Source: Narthecium ossifragum
Lineage: Eukaryota > Streptophyta > Magnoliopsida > Dioscoreales > Nartheciaceae
Assembly (NCBI GenBank): GCA_963920575.1
Contig: OY986972.1
Span: 9,808,010-9,872,009, forward strand
Reading direction: 5' to 3'
Length of the DNA: 64,000 bases
In this document: positions 21,177 through 32,478 of the stretch, piece after piece
How the letters are laid out: each line of letters begins with the position of its first letter
How positions within the stretch are numbered: position 1 is the stretch's first letter
The notes under the pieces: model-generated
Database searches by the model: none
What the model saw: only the letters and a program-made list of their open reading frames with translations
What the model was told of the DNA's origin: nothing
Program-made: the position numbers and the translations under genes

Positions 21177-21520
21177 GAGCTAAATCTGTAGAAGGAGGCA
21201 GCGAACGTGTACAAGTGAAAGGGATGTTTCTTGTGAAGCAGGACCTGGCAGAGGCCATCGATTATGTTCGCAATCGCATCGACCATGTCTCCGCTTAGCT
21301 GTGATAACATGTTCTTCCTTTTCATCTTCTCATTGATTGGCATCATCAATGTGAAGGAGCTTGCAGACAATTTTATCAGTCCTTGTTGATAATGTACTTG
21401 TTTCGTTGTTGTCGCAGGAAGAGGGTGGATGGGATGCTTCAGGATTTGGAGGACAAGCAGAACAACAAGAGGGAAATGGTTCATCATTTCCAACTTCTAT
21501 TTTACTTTCACATGTTACTA
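21177..21520 (+). pseudogene. Two coding-like segments of one unidentified coiled-coil protein
   Basis: Plus-strand 21180-21293 reads KSVEGGSERVQVKGMFLVKQ and DLAEAIDYVRNRIDHVSA, then meets a TAG. After a TTGTCGCAG acceptor, 21418-21500 reads KRVDGMLQDLEDKQNNKREM and VHH. The pieces look like successive exons of a small helical, prefoldin-like protein, but I cannot name the family with confidence. The in-frame TAG and missing flanks mark it as a pseudogene or captured fragment. Confidence 0.4.
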
Positions 21521-22267
21521 TAGAGTGCCATTGTATGGTTTGACTGGTTGATGTGTGTATGTATTTTTTCACAGTATGCATGCTTGGATGTGCTAGACAT
21601 TGTCTGTGTGCCCAGTGCAAAATCCTATCCTTGGATGCACTTATGGATGATTGCAAGGACTACTTTCTATAAACTGGACTCATAATGACCTTTGAGCACA
21701 CACTTATAAGTACCATGTTTTGAACTTTTGACCATGTCTAAATTTTGGTCGGTGATCTTAACTTACTCTTTTGGAGAGTTGCATATGTTAAAAATCTAAT
21801 TTATCTTAAAAGGCAAGTTTCAATATCCATTATTGAGTTGGAGCATTATCTTAGCGATTACTTTTTCAGCAAAGTTTTGGATTAGATAAAGAAATTAAAA
21901 ATCAGCTTGAAGAAGAAAGTAGATAAATAAAGTAATAGAGGTTTTCTTCTAGATGGAGCATATCATTCGGGAAGAACATGATTAGCACAAAAGATTCTCG
22001 ATTTGTTCTGTGACCTGATCCGCGTCCACCCTCCTAATATACATACGCAGAGTTTGTTTATCTGTTACCTAAAAAATTATTTATATTTTTTCCTTGCGAG
22101 CATTTATAGAGTATAGACATGTGTTGTATTTGATGAATGGATAGTAGGAAATTATAATCCATACATATTCAAGTTCCCATTTTCACTACATTAAACATGA
22201 ATAAAATATTACATGTGTTGTAATTCTTTGGAGATGTGTTCGTTCCTCGGAAGCATTAAATGTGCTA
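21521..22267. other. Intergenic AT-rich sequence
   Basis: Nothing recognisable: no conserved frame, no terminal repeats, no array. Confidence 0.5.
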
Positions 22268-22489
22268 CTCCTTTAGGCCATGTTTGATATGGGATTAGAA
22301 AAAATAGGGTTAACGGAAAATAGGGTTAGAAAAAATGAGATTAAGAAATTGATATAGAAAAAAATAGAGTGGTGGTGATAGGTGAAACGTGGATAAAATG
22401 GTAATGATTATTTTTAATGTTTGGAGATAAGTGTAAGGATAAGGGGGGGATAAGGGGGTTATCCCCCCTTGACCCCACACCAAACAGAG
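22268..22489. mobile_element. MITE of the GTTTGGTRTGGGG family, copy 1
   Basis: Left end GGCCATGTTTGATATGGGATTAG after TTA; right end GGTTATCCCCCCTTGACCCC then ACACCAAAC. The ends form an imperfect inverted repeat. The internal words GGTGATAGGTGAAACG and AATGGTAATGATTA recur in the copy at 58400-58602. The TTA target and CCAAAC ends fit a PIF/Harbinger-type MITE. Confidence 0.65.
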
Positions 22490-22494
22490 AGCAG

Positions 22495-22677
22495 CGGTTT
22501 GGATCCAACAATTTTGTTGCAGTGCCTGTGATTTTAGGCAGAATATCTGTAAATGCTGCTATAAGAAGTGCAAGGGAGCGGGGATGCAACCATGTGTTGA
22601 TGGAATCAGAATGTCCCGCTGCAGTTGAAATTCTGAATGGCTTGAGTTCGGGTGTCATAGATAATTCGACCCAACAG
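22495..22677 (+). pseudogene. Exon-like RNase H-fold (RVT_3) fragment
   Basis: An open frame reads VNAAIRSARERGCNHVLMES, ECPAAVEILNGLSSG, VIDNSTQQ and ends at a CAG/GTAAAT donor. The helix followed by VLMESE matches the middle of plant RVT_3/RNase H-like domains, in which the acidic residue after the strand is catalytic (ESD in LINEs, ESE here). It could be a host exon or an old LINE-derived piece. It lies between a MITE and Gypsy sequence and has no partner exons. Confidence 0.5.
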
Positions 22678-22746
22678 GTAAATCTCTTTGTTGTGAGCAT
22701 TCGTGCCATTAGAACTAGTTGATTCTTCTTTTCCGGCCCTACCCTT

Positions 22747-22786
22747 ACTTGAATTTCGGGACGAAATTCTTTTAAGGATGTAAGGT
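22747..22786 (+). mobile_element. 3' end of a Gypsy (Tekay/Del-like) internal region
   Basis: The words ACTTGAATTTCGGGACGAAA and TTCTTTTAAGGATGTAAGG directly precede the LTR start. Plant chromoviruses of the Tekay/Del clade end their internal region in this way (AATTTCGAGGACGAAAT...polypurine). Everything upstream of about 22740 belongs to other sequence, so the polyprotein is deleted. Confidence 0.75.
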
Positions 22787-23070
22787 TGTGACGACCCATT
22801 CCTCTAACCTTACTCGGCCGCGTAGGTCGAGGGCCGTTTCCGGTTGATTTGGTTCCACGTCGGGTATGATTGGGTGATCATATGGCTGTTTTTGACCCCA
22901 AGGGCAATTTGGTAAAATTTCTCCCTGACGGTCGGTTTTGCATCCGCGTTGTACACACTTCCTTGGATTGATGTATGTGATTGATTAGGACCTTAGGGGT
23001 GCTTTCGATCGGAAGATCAGAGCTCGATCAGGAAAGATCGAATCGGATGGCCGAGATCGTTTCATATCTC

Positions 23071-23078
23071 TATAAATA
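23071..23078 (+). promoter_or_regulatory. TATA box of the Gypsy LTR
   Basis: TATAAATA follows a cluster of GATCGGAAGATC, GCTCGATC and AAGATCGAATCGG motifs at about 23006-23062. The spacing to the LTR start (285 bases) fits a U3 promoter. Confidence 0.65.
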
Positions 23079-23124
23079 GCCCTTTCTTTTCTCTCTCTTC
23101 TCTTTCTTTCCCTTCTCTCCTTTC

Positions 23125-25437
23125 TGTCGCGCCCCGACCCGCGAAAGCCCAATCGGGCCGGGCGACGCGAACCGGAACCTAACAAACGCGGAAAACAAAG
23201 CGACGAGGGTTCCCTCTAACCTATTGGTCCCCATAGCAATTCATCCAAGCCCCCAGTTAAAACAACAATATTAATTAGCAAAACCTCGAACCACTGATTT
23301 ACGAACTCAAAAAGATTTAATATAAAACCTAAGAGAGGGGGGGAAGTTCAATTACAACATTACTCCCGTAGGAGACTATCTAACATAAGGATAAAAACAA
23401 TAAAGGATCACCACCTCTCAGACTCCACCTGGCGCCGCCGCACCGCCGCACCGCCAACCAACTGCCCGGTAGGGGCCAAGGAAGAAGAGCTGACGCCTGC
23501 ACCTGCAAAACGCAGCCCGGGTAGGAGTGAGCACTAAGCTCAGTAGGGATCTACACTACGACACACAGAAGGAAGAGGGAAACGCAACAGTGTCGCCTTC
23601 AAGTAGGATCTGGGTGTATACAGGGGTCCCATAACCCCACCGCGTGTCCCTGAGGCCCCGATCATGATCTTCCAGCCGGGCTGGTCACATGTCGGGTCAC
23701 ACTCAGTAGCAGGAAACAACACTGCTGACTCTCAACAGGACACAGAACACTGTTTGGTGGGAAAAGACACCACTGAGTAGGCAACTCCTCTACCCAAGAG
23801 TTTAAGAACGCCGGACACCGGCTACACCTCAGATCCGACTCGGGGCCGACACGACCTCTACAATCATCAAGCACAACAGTGTACCAGTCATCTAAGCCTA
23901 TCATCAAGTTTGACTGGACACTACAATTCCAACCGGGTCCAAACTACCCAACCCCGGTCCTAGGGCTAAGTCCGAGCTTCCAGCCTCGGGACGGCGACCC
24001 AAGGATCACCCACGCCCTAACCAATGCAACTAACGCACACAACAACAATGCATGCTATGACATACACAGATAATACGGAAGGCATGCAACAGTATGTCAA
24101 GCATCATAAAAATCGACTGGATCGCTGCAGCGGTACCACCAACCGCTGCCAGCCGATCCGCAGCGGGTCCCGGCATTACGACGGTACCGCGACCGTCAAC
24201 CGCGGACTCCTGCAACGGGAAGCAACCCCGAAAACAATGATGAACAAAACACAATATAATATTATATTCCGAAATATAATATTATATTCAAAAACACCCA
24301 AAGCCTCTACTTAGGGGCTAATTGATCCCGTCGATCCGACGTTGAAACGACGTCGGATTCAAGATCCAACTTAGCCACCAGTAGGTGTATATAATAGGAT
24401 CATCATATCCAAAATTCATAAACATCCAACGGTTGGATTAACGGGAAACATTAATCAAAAGTCGCTGATTAAACCAACTTACCCTTTAATTTCTGCAACG
24501 CAGCCCTCCAGCAAACAAATCATAAGAAATCGTAGACAAATCGGAAAAATACGAAACAAGATGCAATGGAAAGCTAACAAGTAGATGTACAACTCTTATG
24601 TTTATCAAAAGCCAAGATCATGTACTCTCCGGCCGGAAAACGCGCCGCAAGCCGGCTGTTTCTCAAGAACAGCAGAAAACCAGAAATCCGAGACTAATCT
24701 TACATAAAACCTACTCAAATCATAACTGATTAACATGAAACTTAAATCAGTTATTCTAACAGGTATAAGGAACCTAACAAAGTAAGGATCAACAAGATCC
24801 AACGGCTAGATCTCAAGAAAACCTGAAATAAACACAGTAGGTATAACCCTACCTAGCTGCGCTTTCCTCGGCTGATTCCCCGCGATTTGATCACCAACAA
24901 GCTGCCAAACCACACCAGGAGGCTTCCTCTTGTTGTCACGGATCCAACGAGCCAAAGAACACCCAATTTGATGGTCGTCGGAGGGAGAACGGAAGAGGGG
25001 AAGGTGGCTGCCGGAAAAGAGGGGAAAAAGTGAAAGAAGGGGAGGGGAAGTCTTCCCCCTCTGACAGGAGAGAGCGACGAACAACGGCGGCCGTCCTCGC
25101 GAAGCAGAAAACCAACCGACTTATGAATGATCGATCCTTCCTCAAGGGAGGATCGATCCTTCATGCCGATTCACAAGGCTTTCTGGCACGTAGAGGATCG
25201 ATCTCCTAGCCATAGAGGATCGATCCTTTGTATGCTGAAAGCTAAACTTGGGCAAGAACTCAAGCCCAAGTCCGAATCTTTCGATCCCGGGTTCACCTAG
25301 CCATTCTAAACAAACACTAACACATACAAGGCCAGTGTGTGCACACGCGGGTGTGAAACAAACCAACAAGGCGCAATTTACCAAATTGCCCTTGCGGTCT
25401 ACCACGAGCCACAGGAGTAGAGGGGCAGGTCCTCACA
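23125..25437 (-). mobile_element. Solo LTR 1, Gypsy family, 2313 bp
   Basis: In plus orientation it runs TGTCGCGCCCCGACCC...GGCAGGTCCTCACA, so the LTR reads on the minus strand (TGTGAGGACC...GGGGCGCGACA). The 5-bp duplication CTTTC flanks it exactly (23120-23124 and 25438-25442). No internal sequence or second LTR is attached, so it is a recombination product. It contains a GCTGTTTCTCAAGAACAGC near-palindrome at 24655-24673, and GGATCGATCC hairpins at 25122-25230. Confidence 0.95.
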
Positions 25438-26327
25438 CTTTCTCTCTCCCCTTGGCTGACAGCTGGAGCTTGGGTTGTGGCTTTTTGGCATGGATCCGCG
25501 TGGATCGGAGGCGAGAGATTCGTAAATCGCCTACTTGTTGCTACATGTAGGTGTTTCTACCCAATTTTGGTGAACCGGTAACCCTAGATTTGCTTTATTA
25601 TGATTTGTAGCTGTTGTGTATACTGTAATGCTTTGAATTTCTGTATTCTTATTCCTTAGCATGCTTAAAACATAACTACTGTGTTGTTTCTGTATTCTAT
25701 CGAACGAAAACAATATTTTTGTCGGTTTTTCGATGAGGTCGGACTCAGATCTGATATTTCATGATCTGAGTTTGGTTTTTATTACATAAATGAATTCCCC
25801 ACCATCAAATAGACCTTCCTGCAATGTTTGAATGGATTCCATCACCGTTTAATAGATAAAATCCAACAAATCCAGTTTTTCATCGGTTTCGTCGGTTTCT
25901 TCGATTTCCTGGTAATTTGATTTAATTCAGAGGATTTGATCATCCAAAGTTGGATTTATTAGTGACATTAGATTCCCCACATCAATTGCACATGCCTACC
26001 GAGTTTGGTTTGATTCCGACAAGTTTTGATTATCGAAATCCAAGAAATTGGATTTCAGCCACTATTCACCTTTCCTGTCGACTTATGAAGGATTGATCAT
26101 TTGGGTAAAATGATCAATCACTTTTGTTGAAGTGTTCTGTCTCATCTGAAGGATGATCGATCTTCCTTGTGAGGAAAGATCGATCATTTTTCTTGACAGG
26201 GGGAGCACTTTGAGGGGATCGATCATGGGTACCATGATCGATCATTTTCCTTCCAAGCAGGGAACATTCTTAAGGAAGATCGATCTTCCTTGGGAGTGAA
26301 GATCGATCATTTCTCCTTGACAATGAG

Positions 26328-28724
26328 TGTCGCGCCCCGACCCGTGAAAGCCCAACCGGGCCGGGCGACGCGAACCGGAACCTACAAACGCGGAAAAAGA
26401 GGGCGAGGGTTCCCTCTAACCTATTGGTCTCCCTAGCAATTCACCAAAAGCACCCTCAATTTAAAACAACAATTGAACAACATCGAACCACGGATTTAAA
26501 ACTCAAAGTGTTTAGTATACATATCCTCGGAGAGGGGAAGATTCGAATACAACATTACTCCCATAGGAGACTAACTAACCAAAGGTAAAAGCAGTAAACA
26601 TCGCCACCTCTCAAAGTCCACCAGGCGCCGCCGTACCGCCGACCAACTGCCCAGTAGAGGCCACGGAAGAAGAATTGACGCCTGCACCTGCAAAACGCAG
26701 CCGATGTTGGTGTGAGCACTAAGCTCAGTAGGGATCTACACTACGACACACAGAAGGAAGAGGGAAACGCAAAAGTGTATCCCTCAAGTAGGACCTGGGT
26801 GTATACAGGGGCCCCATAACCCCACCGCGTGTCCCTGAGGCCCAGGAGCAGCACTCAGTAAGCTCAACAAACACTGCTGACTCACATGCAGGAACCCGAC
26901 ACTGCAGGCGGGAAAAGGCACCGCTAAGGGGGCCTCTCCTCCACTCAAGAGTCATCACAGTGGAACACCGGCTACACCTCAGCATCCGACTCGAGGCCGA
27001 CACGACCTCTACAATCATCAAGCAAGGTGTACCAGTCATCTAAGCCTATCATCGAATCGACTGGACACAACAATTCGAACCGGGTCCAAACTACCCAACC
27101 CCGGTCCTAGGGCTAAATTCGAGCTTCCAGCCTCGGGACGGCGACCCACAGATCACCCACGCCCTAACCAGATGCAACTAATGCGCAACACAATGCATGT
27201 TATGAACATGCGCAGGATAATACAGATAAACATGCAACAGTATGTGATGATATATCAAACAAGGTCTGGGCACGGCACCATGCCGGCCCGAGGTGGTGAG
27301 CGGGTAAATAAAGGTTTAAGGAGCTGCTGCAGTGGTACCACCACCAACTGCCAGCAGTCCACCACAACACCTGCACCGGGAAGCAGCCCCACAAACAACA
27401 GCTTATAAATATAACAGACAAAGCCCTCGGCGCACGCCGGCATGCGAGGCTAAGAAAAGCTGTAGGGCTACCTGCCCGTTTATTCTAAACATCCCGGGAG
27501 TCATCACTCCCCCGGTTCACCACTGCCCTATTATAGGACTAACATGCTTAAACATATATACAAGGTATTAAGACAGTAAGAAAACCGTCATACAAAGCCC
27601 CGCGGGCAAAACCAGACGAATTCCTCTCTCTACCATAGTCGGATCGATCCCTCCCTCAAGGGAGGATCGATCCCGCTATTGACAGAGAGCAAGAACTAGA
27701 CGTCGAGCCGAGTCCGATCGATCCGTCCTCCCAGGACGATCGATCCGACTCGGGACGGATCGATCCAACTCGCGACGAGAGGGATCCATGCTACCCAAGG
27801 CACCGGGATCGATCGCCCTCACCAGGGGCCGATCGATCCTGCTCGGGTCAGCATAACCAACAAAGAGGGATCGATCCATCTCACAGACGGATCGATCGGT
27901 TGGGTTCACCGGTAAGCCGACGACGAGAAATACCGTCGGAAAACTCCACCAAATCCCACCAAAACCTGGGATCTAGTAGTACGAAGCATCACGAATCCAA
28001 AACCGGCGGAAAAACTACAATCTAACATGTATACAATGAGTTCTAAGCATAAGAACAACGACAGCCGGAAAAGCTTCCAAAAAAACCCGAAGAACGTAGG
28101 TAGGAATCCCTACCGAAGCAAGAGCAGCTTCAATGCCAGCTGTTGAGCCTTGGATCGTCCACGAACTCTTCGAAATCCAGGAATTCTCAGCCCAAGAATC
28201 CGGTTTTCCAAAAAAGATCTGAGGAAGAAGGTTCTGTTTGTTTTATAGGCAAACGAACCGATTTAGCAGGATCGATCCGTCCAAGGAGACCAATCGATCC
28301 AGCCAAGAGAGCGATCGATCCAGCCAAGGGAATGATCGATCCAGCCAAGGAGACCGATCGATCCAGCCAAGGGAACGATCGATCCAACCAAGAGACCGAT
28401 CGATTCCTCTCCAAGCCCGATTAATCCGTCCCAAGAGACCGATCGATCCGACTCAACGATCCACGTTCCTATCAAAGACCGATCGATCCCTCTAGCAAGG
28501 GAGGATCGATCCGTCTCTCGCAGGAAGCTGAACTTGGGTTAAAACTTAAACCCAAGCCCGGATCTTTCGATCCCGGGTCCCACTAACCATTCTAGCCCAA
28601 CAATACCACAAACATGGTCAGTGTGTGAACACGCGAGTGTGAAACAAACCGATAAGGCATAATTTACCAAATTGCCCTTGCGGTCCACGACGAGCCACAG
28701 GAGTAGAGGGACGGGGTCCTCACA
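26328..28724 (-). mobile_element. Solo LTR 2, Gypsy family, 2397 bp
   Basis: Same termini as solo LTR 1, flanked by the 5-bp duplication ATGAG (26323-26327 and 28725-28729). It belongs to a different subfamily from solo LTRs 1, 3 and 4: it shares the GAGAAATACCGTCGGAA block with solo LTR 5. On the minus strand TATAAAA lies at 28241-28247, with the densest GATCGATC array of the window directly upstream (28266-28510). Confidence 0.95.
28241..28510 (-). promoter_or_regulatory. TATA box and GATCGATCC array of solo LTR 2
   Basis: Reading on the minus strand, TATAAAA (28241-28247) is preceded by about ten GATCGATC or GATTGATC units. Most sit in an 18-22 base repeat of the form CGATCGATCCAGCCAAGG(A)GA between 28266 and 28510. 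The array is phased like a minisatellite and sits where an enhancer would. The open frames across it (repeated DRS/WLDRS words) are a side effect of the repeat. Confidence 0.75.
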
Positions 28725-29989
28725 ATGAGCACCCATAGGAATGATCGATCATCTTGGGTAAGATGATCGATCTTTTATATGCTGATTTGTTATAGTTGAT
28801 CCGAATTTGGCGTTTTCGGTTTTTTTTTTACCCGGTATTCTCAAGGGGCTTTCCCGATGATAAGTGGTGAGTATTATATTATTTTTATCGGGATTTTGGT
28901 GGGTTTATCTCCGGGTTACGCCGTAAGTAGTATTTCGAATCGGTTTATCGATTTCTACCCATTTTAAACAGTTTCTCGATAAGCATGTCATATATATATA
29001 TATATACTAGTAAATACCCGTGCCTACGACACGGATATTATATTTTTTTTTATGTCTGGTGGAATGTTCTCGTAGAACTACTCCACTTGAAAAAGAAAAG
29101 CTCTTGTGGAACTACTCCACTTGAAAAAGAAAAGGAGCAAAATAAAAATTACCTTGGAATTAAAGAAGAGGTGAAAACTGCATCAATAAATTGAGCTTTC
29201 GTATCAAATTCATCCACCAGCAAATTAACACGTTAAACTTCACAATAACTGAGTGATAGAAATTGCAATCCGAGAAATTCATCTTAGAATGGCTCTGCTT
29301 GGAGTATTACTTGTTCTTGTCAGTGAGATTAGAAGTAAACGGCAACATTACTTGTTTGTTGTACGTGCATAATTAAATAGGTGATCCTTTAGCTTGGCAA
29401 AGGCGAGGAAAATGACCATCATGAAAGAATTGAATATGGAAAACCAATGGATCTACAAAATATGCTCGGATAAGTGAAAGACCTTTCTGAGGTAGCAACA
29501 AAATTGATAAAAATTACAGGTCTACTGTACAGTGATTAGATATAGACTAATGTCTATTATGAAAATAACATATATATGAATATTTTTTCACTGTATAAAA
29601 GCAAGTTTTAAGAAATTACAAATGCAGCAAGAGAATGTTGGCAAATCAAGCAAAACCATTCTGTTGAAAAATGGATTGACTGGTGTTCAAAGAATGGTCA
29701 AAAAAACTTCGAACCGACGTGCAGAAGTTATGGCTTATCTTTGATGCCTTCGATCATTACAACATTTCTTCAAACAATCCCCAGGCAAAACACCACAAAA
29801 AAGAAGCCAAGCAGCAAAATAGGAGCTTTTAGAAAGGGATCTCAGACCTGGACTGGGAGTTGAGGTAGAGGGGGAGGAGGGCGTCGAGGACCTGGACTGG
29901 GTCTTACTCGAACTGGAGGATCGGGGAGAAGGCCAGGGTCGGGGTGCGCATCGCCTCCCTCTCCACTGTCAGCTTCCCCTCCTTGGTTG

Positions 29990-30190
29990 TTAGCCGACAC
30001 GGCTCGTCCTCGGCACTTCCACGCACACCTCGTTGATGTCGCATATCTCCCCCTTCGGCGACAACGGCAGCAGCGTGTGGATCACCGGGTCCGACTTCAC
30101 CAACGACACGCCCTGGGCCTCCATGGTGGTGGGGAGGGAGCCACCCTCGAAGAAGCGGTCGACGGGGATGCAGGGGCGGCGCTTGAAGAA
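29990..30190 (-). pseudogene. Captured coding-like fragment, family not recognised
   Basis: The minus strand reads FFKRRPCIPVDRFFEGGSLP, TTMEAQGVSLVKSDPVIHTL and LPLSPKGEICDINEVCVEVP before a stop near 29990. Residue composition and codon positions look protein-coding and unlike the surrounding low-complexity sequence. The start is unclear and no splice sites were fixed. It lies inside element X1. Confidence 0.35.
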
Positions 30191-30830
30191 GAGTGGGGTG
30201 GAGATGGGCCGGTGGCTCGAATTCGTCAGGGAAGAGCGCTGCCGGAAAAGATGGACGGGGGATGCTGCCGGAGAAGAGAGACGGTGGACGCCCGTCGAGC
30301 TTCACCTATCTCCGTTCGGCGCTAGGGCCAATTTCGGAAGGGGAGGAGGCGCTCAAGTGGCCCGCGCTGGAGAAGCTCCCGATCTACGACAGGATGAGGA
30401 AGAAACAAAGAGGCACGAACGCAGAAAACAGAGCAAGGAAAGAAAAAAAAAGATGAAAACGAAGGAGAAAAAAGAAGAGGGAAGGAAGAAGGAAAAAAAG
30501 AAGAAGGGAGCTGGGCCTTTGCGCCAGGCTTCTCCCGCCGGATCTCTCCATCTTCACGTTGGCGATGCCACTCTCCCCTCTCCACCAGAAACCCCACGGA
30601 GAATGGGTTGAGAGAGGTCCCTGAATGCCACCTATTGGGGTACATATACCCCCAATCAAAGCCCATTAGCCATTGGATTCTAATTCAAATAATACTAATA
30701 AAAAGATAGGGTTTTGTAGGGGCTCATGTATGAGCCGTTGGATCATAATGATCAAAGGCAATGGAAGTCTTAGGGTTACAAATCCAAGCTCTTTCATCCC
30801 GCCGCCGACACACCCACCCAGCCCCTCCTC

Positions 30831-32330
30831 GTGACCTCTCTCCACCACCCTTTCTCCTCATCTTCTTCCCCCCTTTCTCTTCTTCCCAACCGTACCAAGC
30901 TTGACGCCGGCCGACCTCACGCCGTCACCCCTTTTTCCTCATCTCCGTCTCTATTTCTCTCGGAGCCTACGACGACGCCGACCAAGCTCACACCCGGACG
31001 TCGAGCTCCTCCGCCGACAAAACTCGCACCCCGACGTCGAGCTCCTCCGCCTCAATGCCGATCGCCAGCACCCATCTTCGCCGGCCCGATCACGCCCTCG
31101 AAGCTTGCCATGACGCTGAGCGCCCGTCTCCGCCAGACAATGGAGAGATGCCGAGGGGAGCAAGACCGGGGCGAGGCCGACGTCGGAGAATGGCATTCGT
31201 TGAGGAGATGGGAAACAACGGCGGCGAAGACTGCTTGGCGAGAAGAAGATGGAGATCGGGGGCTAGGCGACGGCGAGAGAGATGAGGGAGAGGCGACGGC
31301 GACTTGCATGGCGAGAGGACGACAAAGATCCAAGTCCCTCTTCCTCCTCCTCTCTCCCTCTCTCCGATCTCTCTCCCCGCAGCCTCCCCTCCTCCACCGC
31401 CCCGCCACCTCCCATTCAGCCGCCTCTCCCTCATCTCTCTCTCCCTCTTGCGGATCTCTCTCTCCCTGACCCTGATCTCTCTCTCCCTCTCGCCGATCTC
31501 TCTCCAACGTTCGCCTACGCCGCCTCCTCCGCCACCCAGTCACCCGCGCCCTCCCCCTCCTCCTCCACCGCCCCCGCCACCTCGTCTTCTGCCGCCTCTC
31601 CCTCTCACCGATCTCTCTCCCCGTCGCTCGCCGGCGCCGCCTCCTCCGCCACCCAGTCACCCGCTGCCTCCCCCTCCTCCTCCACCTCCCCTGCCACCTC
31701 CATCTCCCTCTCTCCCCCGCCACCTCCACCTCGTTGCCACCGGCCAACGTCTCCTCTTCTCTCACCTCCATCTCTCTCGCCTCTCCTCTTCTCTTCCCCC
31801 AATTCCCAGCTCTCCATTCCCACAGCTCCCATCTCACTCTCTCTTACTACTGTTCTCATTGGTTGGTCTCCGATCTCGGCATCCGGTGAGAGGTCGGTGG
31901 AGCTCCAGGCCCGATGCTTGGCAATGGCGATGCTGAAGCTTGGCGCGCGGTGGTACGCAGTGGCTAGGATCAGCTACGGGGGTTTGTTGGCGTATCGGAT
32001 GGCGGCCAGAGGTTGAGCGGGTGGTGATCCTGACGGAGGGGTGGCCGTGACGCCGGAACAGCGGAGGGAGATGCCGGTGCAAGAGTGGAGAGACGTTAGT
32101 GAGATCTATCTTCATCGGCCCTGATTCTCCGATCAATGTACAGAGTCACCGCCGCCTCTCCCGCCGGCGTTGCTTCCTCCACCGCCCAGTCACCCGCGGC
32201 CTCCCCCTCCACCGTCTCCGCCACTGCCACCTCCTCCCTCTCCTGTGTGCAAAAAAAACTGCTATCCTTTCTCCGTGTAATTATGGTTTTGCAGAACCGA
32301 AATTTTGAGCGGGAGTCAAATTTTGGGTGG
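30831..32330. repeat. Low-complexity CT/CCTCC-rich block
   Basis: Overlapping open frames on both strands come from CTCTCTCCCTCT and CCTCCTCC repeats and encode only proline, serine or arginine runs. A longer direct repeat, GCCTCCTCCGCCACCCAGTC and following bases, occurs at about 31528 and 31639, with a diverged third copy near 32165. No real gene is supported. Confidence 0.7.
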
Positions 32331-32478
32331 TAATCTTGATGTCATAGATGAAATTACAGCCTTTAGATCTTTTTTAGATAGATCTGGACCGTTCTTTATG
32401 TCTTATAGTTGAGACATTTTAAAAACCGCTCTTCCTTATATAATATATATATATACTAGCAGATTCCCGTGTGACTGC

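Larger units (their letters stand above)
29006..32454. mobile_element. (TA)n-flanked element X1 with CCCGTG terminus
   Basis: A (TA)n run is followed by ACTAGTAAATACCCGTGCC and a CCGTG/CACGG hairpin. The other side is another (TA)n run at about 32440, where a second element begins with a related terminus. X1 interrupts the Gypsy LTR. Inside are an AT-rich left third, a coding-like fragment near 30.0 kb and a long GC- and CT-rich stretch (30.8-32.3 kb). TA-microsatellite targets are known for some plant MULE-type transposons, but no inverted repeats were confirmed, so the class is open. Confidence 0.5.

Noticed and set aside
28243..28495. Repeated DRS/WLDRS open frames on both strands
   Set aside because: They are produced by the GATCGATCC repeat itself; the same pattern appears in every frame and in unrelated LTRs, so no protein is supported.
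31052..31837. Long arginine- and glycine-rich open frame on the minus strand
   Set aside because: It is the complement of CT-rich low-complexity sequence and overlaps equally long frames on the other strand; no conserved domain can be seen.
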